From positions 1 through 14,617 of the forward strand of contig JACQGW010000163.1 of the NCBI GenBank assembly GCA_016199325.1: 14,617 nt of DNA, read 5' to 3'. Below are positions 1-7,677 of this stretch, one piece after another (positions within the stretch are counted from its first letter, which is position 1; every line of letters starts with the position of its first letter). The notes below the pieces were generated by a model. That model worked only from the letters and a program-made list of their open reading frames with translations. It had not been told where the DNA came from and searched no databases. The DNA comes from Chloroflexota bacterium. GTDB taxonomy: Bacteria; Chloroflexota; Dehalococcoidia; JACQGW01. A program made the translations under genes and the position numbers.

Positions 1-1349
1 ATCGTCGCCTCTGCGCTCGCCTGCTGAATGGCAAAGCCGTAGGTCGGGTAGGCGTGGATGGTCGCCGCAAGGTCGGCCAGCGTGAGGCGGCGGTCGACCG
101 CCAGCGCCAGCTCGTTGATCAGCTCGCCGGCCGCGCTGCCGACGACCGTTGCGCCGGTCAGGATGCCGTTCGGGCGAGCCACCAGCTTCAGAAAACCGGT
201 TCTCTCGCCGGCCGTTTGCGCCCGGTCGATCCGCTCTATCGGCCAGCGGTGGACCACCACCCGTTCGCCGCGCGCTCGGGCCTCTCGCTCGCCGAGGCCG
301 ACCTGGCCAACCTCGGGGTCGGTAAAGACAACCCACGGCACGGTCGGTCTGGTGCCTCGGGCAGCGCCGGGCAAGAGCGCGTTGCGCGCCGCGACGACGC
401 CCTGCCAGCCCGCGTAGTGGGTGAGCTGGACCGCGCCGGTGACGTCGCCGGCCGCATACACGTGCCGCCGATTCGTTTGCAGGTGGTCGTCCACCGGGAT
501 ACCGCTGGCGCTGTGCATGACCCCCGCTCGCTCGAGATCCAGGCCGGCTACGTTCGGCCTGCGGCCGGTGACCACCAGCAGGGCATCGCCGATGCAGGTG
601 TCCGCGCCGACAATCGCTCGGACGGCGCCGTCTCGCGCCTCGATCCGCTCGACGGCGGCCCCGAGTTGGAGCCGAATGCCCTCAGAGGCCAGTTGCTCGC
701 CAAGCGCCGCGCTGGCATCCGGATCGGCGACTGGCAGAACTCGGTCAGCCTGCTCGATCAGGACCACCTGCGAGCCAAGCCGGCGGAACGCCTGAGCCAG
801 CTCGACGCCGACGGGGCCGGCGCCAAGCACGAGGAGCCGCCGCGGCAGCTCCGACAACGCAAAGACGGTCTCGTACGTCAGATGCGGTGTCTCGGCCAGC
901 CCGGGAACTGGCGGAATGACCGGCCGGGCACCGGTAGAGATGACGAACCGCCTGCCTGCAAGCGTCTGGCCGTCGACGGCGAGGCGGTGCGGGTCGAGAA
1001 AGCGGGCCGGGCCTTGGATCACCGTGATCCCCTGCTTGGCCAGCACAGCCGGCGTCTCGAACTGGTAGACCCGCTCGACCGCCCGCCGCACCTCAGCCAT
1101 GACCTGCGCCAGGTCGACCGACTGACCGAGCAGCGGCAAGCCGAAGGCGTCCGCCCGCCGCATGGCGTGGGCGACTCCGGCTATCCTGAGGAGCGCCTTG
1201 CTAGGGACGCAGCCCCGCCAGGTGCAGTCGCCGCCGATCCGATCGCGTTCCACCAGCGCAACCCGCGCCCCGATCCGCGCCGCGAACGACGCCGCCGAGA
1301 GGCCGGCCGAGCCGGCCCCGATGACAACCAGGTCAAACCGATCGGTCAT
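1..1349 (-). CDS. MerA/Lpd-like FAD-NAD(P) disulfide oxidoreductase, 3' end beyond window
   Basis: A reading frame of 449 codons runs off the window with no stop. It shows the full class I pyridine-nucleotide disulfide reductase layout. The FAD motif GAGSAG is at residues 11-16, the redox-active CTWRGC at 42-47 (Cys42/Cys47), the NAD(P) motif GAGPVG at 176-181 and the second FAD motif YAAGDVTG near 298-305. The C-terminal active-site segment HAYPTY is at 432-437. The usual lipoamide-dehydrogenase base His is Tyr434, as in mercuric reductases, and the Glu that normally follows five residues later is Phe. There is no N-terminal heavy-metal-binding domain. The family is about 460-480 aa, so only a short tail is missing. 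The ATG overlaps the stop of the GH15 gene (ATGA), which implies translational coupling as last visible gene of operon I. The substrate is unknown; it could be a general disulfide or metal reductase. Confidence 0.9.
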   Translation of the reverse strand, partial: MTDRFDLVVIGAGSAGLSAASFAARIGARVALVERDRIGGDCTWRGCVPSKALLRIAGVAHAMRRADAFGLPLLGQSVDLAQVMAEVRRAVERVYQFETPAVLAKQGITVIQGPARFLDPHRLAVDGQTLAGRRFVISTGARPVIPPVPGLAETPHLTYETVFALSELPRRLLVLGAGPVGVELAQAFRRLGSQVVLIEQADRVLPVADPDASAALGEQLASEGIRLQLGAAVERIEARDGAVRAIVGADTCIGDALLVVTGRRPNVAGLDLERAGVMHSASGIPVDDHLQTNRRHVYAAGDVTGAVQLTHYAGWQGVVAARNALLPGAARGTRPTVPWVVFTDPEVGQVGLGEREARARGERVVVHRWPIERIDRAQTAGERTGFLKLVARPNGILTGATVVGSAAGELINELALAVDRRLTLADLAATIHAYPTYGFAIQQASAEAT

Positions 1350-3310
1350 TGCATACCCTTCTTAGCGAGGTACTGCTGGACCGACTCAACAAAGGCGGCG
1401 TGGCTCCAGGTCAGCGGCGAGACCGAGAGCGGCTCGCCCGTGTAGGGATGAACCTGCTCGGCCAGGACGCCGCTCGGTAGGGCGTGGTCGGCGACCCACT
1501 CGAGGAGCTTCCGGGGCTGGCTGAGATCCTCCAGCGTCCGGGCGTGCGCCGTGTGCCAATCGGCGAGCCACAACGTGCAGATGAACCAGGGGTTGCCGGG
1601 CACGCGGTCGAGATCGTGGCTGACCTGGTGGTAGTAGTCGTTCTCGTAGCGAGCGACCCCGCCGATCGCCGTCAGGCACCACAGGCGCTGCTCGATCGCC
1701 GACATGGTGCTGACGATCAGGGGATCGTCGGGCGCGAACAGGCCGAATTGGAGGACGCCTGCGATGCTGGCGTCGAGCGTCCGGTCGCGCTCGACGGTTC
1801 CATCGGGCCCCACCCGGATCAGGCGCGAGAAACACCCGCGCTCGGCATCGTAGAGATGCTCCCGCGCGGCCGCTCGAATCTCCGCCGCGGCCTGGCGGCA
1901 GGTCGTTTCCCGGCCTTGATCGCCAAAGGCGCCCGCAAAACTGGCGGCGGCCTCGAGGCCGGCAACGACGGCGGCAACCGTGTAGGCCATGATGCCGTGC
2001 CTTTCCTCCCAGAGGTCATAGGAGGGCGCCGGAAGACCGGTCCGCGGCTCGCGAAAGCGAACGAGGAAGTCGCCCGCCCGGGTGATCAGCCTGCGGTAGA
2101 GCGGCTTGATGAACTCGATGTCGCGGAACCGCTGCCAGTGCGCCCAGAGCGCCCAGAGGACCAGCGCCGTCTCGTCTTCCTGAATCGGCAACTGCTTCGA
2201 GCCATCCGGGCCGATCCACGGATGCCACGACGAGCCGGGCGACCCATCGGGATTGTACTTGTGTAACAGATACCCCTCGGGGCGGATGACGTCGGCGCAG
2301 AAGCTGAAGAAGCGCCGCGCGACCTCGCCGTAGCCGCCGCGGACGAGCGCATGTGCCACCAGCGCACCGTCGCGCGGCCACATGTACGCATAGGTATCAC
2401 GCCCGAACGCCAGGATGTCGGCGTCGTTGGCGGCAATGATCGCTCCACCGTTGTCGATCTGCGTCCGCAGGATGAGCAGGCTCTGCTTGTAGAGGCGCAC
2501 CAGGGCGTCGGACAGATCGCCGAAGGGTTGTTGCTCCTTGTTGACCCACAGACGCCAGTACTCACGCGTCCGGTCGAGGTAGCTCTGGGGGCCGCGCCGC
2601 ACAACGGTCTCGTGCAACCCTCGCACCTCGTCGTAGCTCTGGCCGGCAGCCAGCCAGAAGTAGGCGATGGCCGAACCGGCCATCGGTACGTGCAGGTCGA
2701 CGGCGCCGACACAATCCACCGATCCCTGCGCGATCGGATTGCCGCCGAGCTGGCCATCTTCGGCGTCCCGCCAGGTGCCCTCCTGGCCGTTGACCTCCTT
2801 GTGGCCGGTTGCCCAGGCCACCAGGCCATCGGCTTGCTCGGTTCTGGCTCCGAGCCAGAGGTAGCGACACGCCTTGTAGCCGACCAGGGCGCGGTGATCG
2901 GGATCGAAGAACGCCGTGTCGCCGATGGCGTTTCCCCAGAGATGCAGGTCCAGGTGCTGAAAGAGCCGGACCTGCCGCCCGCGTCCAAGCCGATCGTGGA
3001 CCTCCACCCGCTTCACGTACAGGTTCCGATGGAAGTCAACGCAGTCGCTGCAACTCAACTCGACGCCAAGGCGCTCGCTCCGGCACGTCACGCGGGTGAC
3101 GAGCGTTTCGTCCTCATAGCGCAGATCGCGCCGCCACTCGTCGGAGTCAATCCAGGAGAACTCTCCGTCTACCCAGAGGCCAAAGCGGTTCGGGTCGCCG
3201 CCGGTCTGGTTCTCCTGGCCAACGTGGGGGAAGTAGACGTCCCGCAGGGCGTAGTGGCGGTCGAAGTTGACCAGCATGTTCCCGTTGCCGATCGGTAGGT
3301 CACGCGGCAT
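1346..3310 (-). CDS. Glycoside hydrolase family 15 (glucoamylase/trehalase-like) protein
   Basis: The protein is 654 aa from the chosen ATG. That ATG is preceded by GGAGG with 8 nt spacing, and the product begins MPRDLPIGNGNMLVNFD, the usual start of bacterial GH15 proteins. An upstream in-frame start at 3355 would add 15 residues but has less support. An N-terminal beta-sandwich (about 1-260) precedes an (alpha/alpha)6 catalytic barrel. Marker motifs are MWPRDG at 310-315, SYDLWEER at 430-437 (general acid Glu435 or 436) and AEQVHPYTGEP from 617, with Glu618 as likely base. No signal peptide is visible, so the enzyme is probably cytoplasmic and acts on alpha-glucans, maltooligosaccharides or possibly trehalose. 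It lies 51 nt after the YjeF_N gene and overlaps the next gene by 4 nt. The family call is firm; the exact substrate is open. Confidence 0.93.
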   Translation of the reverse strand: MPRDLPIGNGNMLVNFDRHYALRDVYFPHVGQENQTGGDPNRFGLWVDGEFSWIDSDEWRRDLRYEDETLVTRVTCRSERLGVELSCSDCVDFHRNLYVKRVEVHDRLGRGRQVRLFQHLDLHLWGNAIGDTAFFDPDHRALVGYKACRYLWLGARTEQADGLVAWATGHKEVNGQEGTWRDAEDGQLGGNPIAQGSVDCVGAVDLHVPMAGSAIAYFWLAAGQSYDEVRGLHETVVRRGPQSYLDRTREYWRLWVNKEQQPFGDLSDALVRLYKQSLLILRTQIDNGGAIIAANDADILAFGRDTYAYMWPRDGALVAHALVRGGYGEVARRFFSFCADVIRPEGYLLHKYNPDGSPGSSWHPWIGPDGSKQLPIQEDETALVLWALWAHWQRFRDIEFIKPLYRRLITRAGDFLVRFREPRTGLPAPSYDLWEERHGIMAYTVAAVVAGLEAAASFAGAFGDQGRETTCRQAAAEIRAAAREHLYDAERGCFSRLIRVGPDGTVERDRTLDASIAGVLQFGLFAPDDPLIVSTMSAIEQRLWCLTAIGGVARYENDYYHQVSHDLDRVPGNPWFICTLWLADWHTAHARTLEDLSQPRKLLEWVADHALPSGVLAEQVHPYTGEPLSVSPLTWSHAAFVESVQQYLAKKGMQ

Positions 3311-3361
3311 TGCCGATCCCTCCATCGCATGATTGGTTGCATGATTCGAATGCAACTGCTT

Positions 3362-4141
3362 TCACGCCAACTCCTCCACGGGCTCTCCTGGCTCCCAGTC
3401 ACCATCCAGGCGGTGAATGCGGACGATTGGTCCAGGGGCAAACAGTGTCAGGGGATCGACCCCGACGGCGCGGTAGGCGGCGGCGGGGACGCTGATGTCG
3501 GCAAGGTACAGGGCGCCGACGTAGGCGTCCGCCGCGGCGGTCAGGAGCCCGGCCTTCGGCCAGGCCAGCATCAGGGTTGCATTCGCCTGCAGGCAGGGCT
3601 GGAGCGGCGTGCCGCGGTCGCCGTCCAACCCGGAGGGGAGGTCGAGCGCGAGTCGAGGAACACGCGTCGCGTTCGCCAGCCGGATGAAGCCGGCGATTGG
3701 CTCGCGTGGCGCCCCACGAAGGCTGTAGCCGATCAACGCGTCCAGGACGAGGTCGGCGCTCTCGATGACACTGGCAAGCCTCGACGGCGACAGTGCTCCA
3801 TCGCTCCCGCTGACGCCAAGGCGCGCCAGCACCTGTCGCTGCTGTTCAGGTACGTCGCCAAGCTGCTCGGGCGGGCTCGCCAGCGCCACCATGACGCGCG
3901 CTCCAGCATTGGCGAGGTGGCGTGCGGCGACGAGGCCCCCGCCGCCGTTGTTGCCCTTGCCCACCAGCACGACGACCCGCCGCCCGGCGACGCTCCCGCC
4001 GGCCAGCCGGCGGGCGACGATGGCCAGGCTGCGACCGGCGTTCTCCATCATCTGGACGAGCGTGATCCCGTATGCGCCTACCACTAACCGGTCGATTTCG
4101 ATCATCTGTTCAACGCTAATCGGTCCCACGATGCTGCTCAA
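3362..4141 (-). CDS. YjeF N-terminal domain protein (NAD(P)H-hydrate epimerase-like)
   Basis: The protein is 259 aa from a TTG start; a GTG four codons in is an alternative, and both leave SVEQM near the N-terminus as is usual. It carries the YjeF_N pattern: MMENAGRSLA at 31-40, the glycine-rich loop GKGNNGG at 61-67, LDALIGYS at 133-140 and DLPSGLDGD at 167-175. Canonical members repair hydrated NAD(P)H by epimerising NAD(P)HX. The Asp that normally follows NNGG is Gly68 here (NNGGGG), although Asp134 of the DALIGYS motif is kept. The protein may therefore belong to a divergent YjeF_N subgroup with another role. The C-terminal kinase-like dehydratase domain found in two-domain YjeF proteins is absent. 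It starts 16 nt after the histidine kinase frame ends and 51 nt before GH15, so it lies in operon I. Confidence 0.85.
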   Translation of the reverse strand: MSSIVGPISVEQMIEIDRLVVGAYGITLVQMMENAGRSLAIVARRLAGGSVAGRRVVVLVGKGNNGGGGLVAARHLANAGARVMVALASPPEQLGDVPEQQRQVLARLGVSGSDGALSPSRLASVIESADLVLDALIGYSLRGAPREPIAGFIRLANATRVPRLALDLPSGLDGDRGTPLQPCLQANATLMLAWPKAGLLTAAADAYVGALYLADISVPAAAYRAVGVDPLTLFAPGPIVRIHRLDGDWEPGEPVEELA

Positions 4142-4157
4142 CCTCTGGCCGTGCAGG

Positions 4158-4316
4158 CTACGCTGCGGGCCTGGCCGTCCCAGCGACAGGCGCCGCCATC
4201 GGTAGCCGCACGGTGAAGGTGGCGCCTGCCCCTTCGACGCTCGTCAGGGAGATGTCCCCACCATGCTGCCCGACGATCTGGCGGGCTCCCGCAAGCCCGA
4301 TGCCCGTTCCCGCGAC
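4158..4316 (-). pseudogene. Cut-off C-terminal end of the histidine kinase (G2 box)
   Basis: Directly after the TAG at 4317-4319 the same frame continues for 52 codons. It encodes [15 protein letters not shown] followed by a beta-rich end typical of HATPase_c domains, then stops at TAG (4158-4160). This is the ATP-binding G2 box missing from the upstream product. No ribosome-binding site or start suggests separate translation. Reading one codon through the TAG would restore a normal 545-aa kinase. Confidence 0.85.
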
Positions 4317-5795
4317 CTAGCCGGCGACGTTCTTCCCCCGGTAGAAGCGATCGAAGACGTGCGGCTGGTCGGCTACCGGGATACCGACTCCCCGGTCCTG
4401 GACTTGGAGGATCGCCCACCTCCCGTTCGCGCCCTCTTCCTGGGCGACGCGGATGGCGATGTCGCCTCCCTGTGGGCTGTACTTGACTGCGTTGGAGAGC
4501 AGATTGCCGAGTACCCGATCGAGTCGGGCAGCATCCCACAAGCCCACGAGCTGAGGCGCCGCTGCCTCGACCCGGATGCAATGGTGCTCGGTCGTGCGCT
4601 GATACTCGGCCGCAACCTGTTGAGCGAGCGCTGCCAGGTCGGTTGGACGCCGGTCGAGGGCGAGGGGCTGGCCGATTTGCAGGCGGGCCACATCCAGGAG
4701 CTCATCGATCATCGCTGCCATTTTCGTCGCCGTCGCATCGATGCTCACGAGTCCCTCGAGCACCCGTCCGGCATCTGGTGCCCCGGCGCGGCTCACCCGG
4801 CGCTTGAGGAATTGCGCGTGGCCCTTGATCGTCGCCAGGGGATTCTTGAGATCGTGTGAAACCGACGACAAGAACTCATTCCGTGCACGGATGGCTGCCT
4901 GAGCCTGGTGATACAGCCGGGCGTTGTCGACTGCCAGGGCAGCCCGCCGTGCGAGCTCCCCGGCCAGCCAGAGATCCGTCGGCTCGTAGCGGCGACCCGG
5001 CAGAGCCCGGACAAACGAGATCGCGCCGAGGGTGCGCCCCCGAGCCTGGAGTGGCACGATCATGGCGGAACAGAGTCCGAGCTGCCGGAGGATGGCGAGG
5101 TGTTCAGCATCAGGGGCGGCGGCTGCCAGCCACGCCTCGGAAACCTCGGGGACAAGCTCCGGCTGACCGGTGCACAGGACCTTCGCGACCCCGGCCGGCA
5201 CGCCGGGCTCGGGCGGATAGCGCTGCAGGGCGTTCGCCAGCTCGTCCCTGGCCGGATCGACGTGTGTCACGGCCAGCCGCCGGATGGCTCCATCCTCCTC
5301 GACCACGTCGACGACGCACCAGTGGGCCAGGTCGGGCACCGCCAGGCGCGCGAGGCTGGCGAGGGTCGTCTCGTAGTCGAGAGACGATGCCAGCACGGCG
5401 CCGGCCTCGGCCAGGAACGCGCAATGGCGCTGGGCAACCTCAACCTCGGCGCAGGCCGCGCTCGCCCGCTGCTGCGCGGTGTGGCGTTTCCCGCTCAGCC
5501 AACTGACCATCGTGGCCAGAACCACGAACGCGCCCAACTGCATCGTGGCGGGCGTAGCGGCGCCCGTCAACGGATGAGCCACCAACACAGACGAGGATGC
5601 GCCGGCCAGGGCGCCCAGGAAGGTGGCGAGCAGCCCCGGCCCCATGCCACCAGAGGAGGCGCTCACCACGACGGCCGCAAGCAGGAGCAGGAAAACACCT
5701 TCCTGCGGTACGGCGCCGAGCACTCGCGCCGGCAACAGTGCGAGCCCGGTCACCAGGACCGGAACGCCATAGCGCAGGAACGGTGTCGTCCACAT
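4317..5795 (-). CDS. DUF4118-GAF sensor histidine kinase, truncated by in-frame amber codon
   Basis: The frame gives 492 aa from ATG at 5795 to TAG. Three to four hydrophobic segments in residues 8-100 resemble the DUF4118 (KdpD-type) membrane domain. A GAF domain occupies about 125-295, followed by HisKA with phospho-acceptor His314 (SVSHDLKNPL) and HATPase_c. The N box has Asn431/Asn435 in NLLSNAVKYS, the G1 box is DRGVG at 467-471 and the F box is FDRF at 481-484. The frame stops after RGKNVAG, before the G2 box, which lies intact just downstream in the same frame. Without it, ATP binding and autophosphorylation should fail. It is 41 nt after the 4-TM gene in operon I. No response regulator gene is visible, so the partner is unknown. 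The start lacks an ideally spaced Shine-Dalgarno; GAGAAG is closest. Confidence 0.85.
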   Translation of the reverse strand: MWTTPFLRYGVPVLVTGLALLPARVLGAVPQEGVFLLLLAAVVVSASSGGMGPGLLATFLGALAGASSSVLVAHPLTGAATPATMQLGAFVVLATMVSWLSGKRHTAQQRASAACAEVEVAQRHCAFLAEAGAVLASSLDYETTLASLARLAVPDLAHWCVVDVVEEDGAIRRLAVTHVDPARDELANALQRYPPEPGVPAGVAKVLCTGQPELVPEVSEAWLAAAAPDAEHLAILRQLGLCSAMIVPLQARGRTLGAISFVRALPGRRYEPTDLWLAGELARRAALAVDNARLYHQAQAAIRARNEFLSSVSHDLKNPLATIKGHAQFLKRRVSRAGAPDAGRVLEGLVSIDATATKMAAMIDELLDVARLQIGQPLALDRRPTDLAALAQQVAAEYQRTTEHHCIRVEAAAPQLVGLWDAARLDRVLGNLLSNAVKYSPQGGDIAIRVAQEEGANGRWAILQVQDRGVGIPVADQPHVFDRFYRGKNVAG

Positions 5796-5836
5796 GCTCT
5801 TCTCAGCGTCCTCCGCGGTCGGTTGATTCGGCGCTC

Positions 5837-6310
5837 TCAGCGCGCCGGCTGGCTTGCTGGGGACTCCTCCTGCCCCCAGCCGAGGATCAAACCGAGCGCG
5901 GCGCCCCACATCATGTGCGAGAGGGCGAAGACGAGGCCGTTCAACTGGCGCATGACCGGGTCGATCAACGGCAGGACGATGAGCCACATCACGACGAAGA
6001 CGACTGCGCCGTAGACGGCGCCGCCGATGGCGAGCGAGCCGAGCCCACGGAGACGTGGAGCGACCACCGCGGCGAAGACCAGCCCCAGAATGACCGAGTT
6101 CATCATGTGGCCCATCAGGCCGAGCACCACCGGCACCGGCTGGAACGGAACCGGCGCCTGGCTGCCTTGCAGGTCGCGCAGGATCGTCGCGGCGATGAAG
6201 ACGACCGGCGACCAGAAGCCCGCCCCGGCAATCGCCTCGTAGACCATTTCGATCATGCCCATGACCATGCTGGCGACCAACCCGGCGATGAGAACGCGTC
6301 GCAGATCCAT
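5837..6310 (-). CDS. Four-TM membrane protein at head of operon I
   Basis: The protein is 157 aa from the ATG at 6310, chosen because GGAGG lies 9 nt upstream and the product opens with MDLRRVLIAG. The longer in-frame form from 6424 would translate the promoter region. Four hydrophobic helices are visible (about 6-29, 60-85, 93-118, 128-150), separated by short loops, with GHMMNSVILGLVF and YGAVVFVVMW stretches. No catalytic motif is recognised. It resembles the product at 11828-12286 in size, helix number and loop motifs, and both are the first gene of an operon with a related promoter. The histidine kinase follows after 41 nt, so a link to sensing or to membrane redox is possible but unproven. 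Confidence 0.8.
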   Translation of the reverse strand: MDLRRVLIAGLVASMVMGMIEMVYEAIAGAGFWSPVVFIAATILRDLQGSQAPVPFQPVPVVLGLMGHMMNSVILGLVFAAVVAPRLRGLGSLAIGGAVYGAVVFVVMWLIVLPLIDPVMRQLNGLVFALSHMMWGAALGLILGWGQEESPASQPAR

Positions 6311-6344
6311 CGTGAGAAACCTCCTTGACGGTTGATTTGCATTC

Positions 6345-6387
6345 AGTTTGCCACACGGCGGTGCAGAGAACTGTAATCCAGCATACA
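6345..6387 (-). promoter_or_regulatory. Weak third copy of CRP/FNR-like promoter module (operon I)
   Basis: TGTAA-N6-ATACA at 6372-6387 fits GTA-N8-TAC, with one mismatch in the 5-bp arms. Read on the plus strand, TGCCAC lies at the same distance (offset 6 vs 29) from TGTAATC as in the copy at 12336-12380. The hexamer at the -10 position is CAAACT, a poor match. It would place transcription start about 27 nt before the ATG at 6310. A GTA-N8-TAC match alone could be chance at this window size, so the call rests on the shared spacing. Confidence 0.45.
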
Positions 6388-6686
6388 AAGCCGCCAAACT
6401 GGCTGGATGCCGGAAGGAGTTCATCGAGGGCCATGATGAGGTCCGCCTGATCTTCGACGGGGCCGGGACCAGGTGGATCGGCGAGCTCGCGAAGCCGGAG
6501 CATCGGGCGCACGGCCTCTACGAGGCCGTCAAGCACAACATCGCCGGCGTTTGCGCCTTCTGTGCTGCGGCCTTCGGCGCCCGGGAAGCGGTCCGGGCCA
6601 GCGGCCTTCCCCTGCTCGACGAATACGAGCACCATACGAGCCTGCGCAAGCTGGTGACCGAGGGCTTCCAAGTGATCACGTTCTAG
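6348..6686 (+). pseudogene. DsrE-like protein gene lacking its normal N-terminus
   Basis: The frame encodes 112 aa from an unsupported TTG. From about residue 30 the product reads like DsrE-family proteins: DEVRLIFDGAGTRW at 30-43, GVCAFCAAAFGA at 67-78 with Cys69/Cys72, then LLDEY and a VITF end. The family normally starts with a hydrophobic beta strand (about 30-35 residues before the DEV segment). Here that part is replaced by a polar stretch with no strand, there is no Shine-Dalgarno, no in-frame ATG occurs before the conserved region, and a stop lies at 6333. The region that should encode the N-terminus coincides with the divergent promoter of operon I. DsrE-like proteins handle sulfur or thiol relay. 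It is most likely a 5'-truncated remnant, though translation from TTG cannot be excluded. Confidence 0.6.
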
Positions 6687-6939
6687 CCTCGCTTTCGTAC
6701 AACGAACGGTGGCGTTGACCTCGGGATGTGCCCCGCTGTTGACCAACGGCGGGCCGGTGTTGGCCAGAGGTCGAGCGGCAGTGGTACCGCCGAAGTCGAG
6801 CCGCGACCGCAAGCGGGGGAACTCGTAGGAGCTCGTGGGGATCGAGGAGGCCCCGACCGTCCGAGCCGCGACCGTGAGGGAGCGGTCCCCACGTCGGCGA
6901 GTCGGAGCCCCCGAGAGCAGGAGAGGCGAACCGGGGAAG
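6687..6939. other. 253-bp non-coding gap with short direct repeats
   Basis: No gene is supported on either strand. The gap holds two copies of the 13-mer CGAGCCGCGACCG at 6797-6809 and 6862-6874. The second runs into a GACCG...CGGTC hairpin (about 6870-6886). It separates the converging 3' ends of the DsrE-like remnant (+) and the deiodinase-like gene (-), so the hairpin could terminate either transcript, but no T-run was seen. Confidence 0.5.
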
Positions 6940-7653
6940 TTACGTCCGCTGTGACCGGCGGCTCGCCGCACGGGCCATGTCGTCGATGGCTTGCTGTCCG
7001 GCAATGGCAAGTCGTTCCTGGAACTTGGCGGGGTCGTTCCAGCGGAAGCCGACGAATTCGGCGTAGAAGGGTGCAAGGCGCAGCCCTTCCCGGCGCCGCC
7101 CGCGTGAAGCCAGGACGTAGTTCAGCACGAGCTCGACCGTCGGCGCGTCCGTCCAGTCGGACCGAAAGAGCACCTGGCCCCCGCGGCCGATGAGGTAGGT
7201 CATATTCGGGCGCGCCCCGTACAGCCGATGTCCGGTGCCCGGCAGGTCGTCGACCAGGATCGGCCGCGCGATGGCGAACCGATCGCGGAACGCCCTGGCC
7301 TGGGCGAGCTTCTGTTCCAGGCTGCCGTGGGCGGGGAAGTTCTCACCTGGATGTGCCTCGCGTGTGTAGACGAAGACCGAGGCAAACCCCTTGTCCGCGT
7401 AGTCGCGCGCCAACTGCTCCATGGCCGGCGCCGCCAGCCCGCAGTATGGTCAGGTGAGCGAGCCGAACTCCACCAGGACGTCTCGATCGCGCCAGCAATC
7501 GCTCAGGCGCATGGACTGGCCGCTTTCCATCAGCGTCACGGCGAAGTCCGGCGCTGAAGAGCCGGCCGGCGGCGCCGGACGAAACGCACTGCCATCGTCC
7601 GAGCCGTCGAAGGCGCTGTAGTTGTAGGTCTCGACTTCCGTGAGCGTGCCCAT
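6940..7653 (-). CDS. Deiodinase-like redoxin, probable selenoprotein (Sec68)
   Basis: The protein is 237 aa if the in-frame TGA at 7450-7452 is read as selenocysteine; standard calling would give two fragments. The start ATG has GAGG 8 nt upstream. Residues 30-66 follow the redoxin pattern (APDF, then VLVEFGSLT), leading into U68-P-Y-C71. The surroundings match the FGSxTU segment of the iodothyronine deiodinase/redoxin group, followed by FVYTREAHP, which resembles the EAH motif of that family. No signal peptide is seen, so it is likely cytoplasmic. Probable role: a selenol-dependent thiol peroxidase or reductase; bacterial relatives need not act on iodothyronines. The frame ends at TAA. It is 106 nt downstream of operon II and has its own promoter. 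Sec insertion needs selA/B/C/D elsewhere in the genome. Confidence 0.85.
7423..7452 (-). other. Sec codon TGA plus candidate bacterial SECIS hairpin
   Basis: TGA is at 7452-7450 on the minus strand. Ten nt later comes a 7-bp stem, GGCTGGC / GCCGGCC (one G-T pair), with loop GGC, covering 7439-7423. The loop is 18-20 nt after the TGA, within the range known for bacterial SECIS apical loops. The hairpin lies inside the coding frame, as bacterial SECIS elements do. Confidence 0.7.
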
Positions 7654-7677
7654 TCGTTGTCCTCGTCTCCTGAGAAT

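Noticed and set aside
54..1445. 463-aa plus-strand open frame
   Set aside because: It is antisense to the flavoprotein gene, is rich in Arg/Asp/Pro with no recognisable domain, and the minus strand carries a complete, well-conserved enzyme.
3326..3352. GCATGATT repeats and TTGCAT/ATGCAA palindrome between YjeF_N and GH15 genes as another CRP/FNR promoter
   Set aside because: The GTAA-N6-TTAC palindrome is absent and the orientation is opposite to the genes, so the shared octamer alone is not enough.
4317..4319. TAG in the kinase as a pyrrolysine codon
   Set aside because: The position between F box and G2 box has no catalytic role for Pyl, TAG ends other genes nearby, and a single nonsense change explains it.
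7450..7452. Ordinary frameshift or pseudogene for the split redoxin
   Set aside because: Both halves are in the same frame with no decay, and the stop falls precisely on the redox residue. A random nonsense mutation at two such sites in one window is unlikely.
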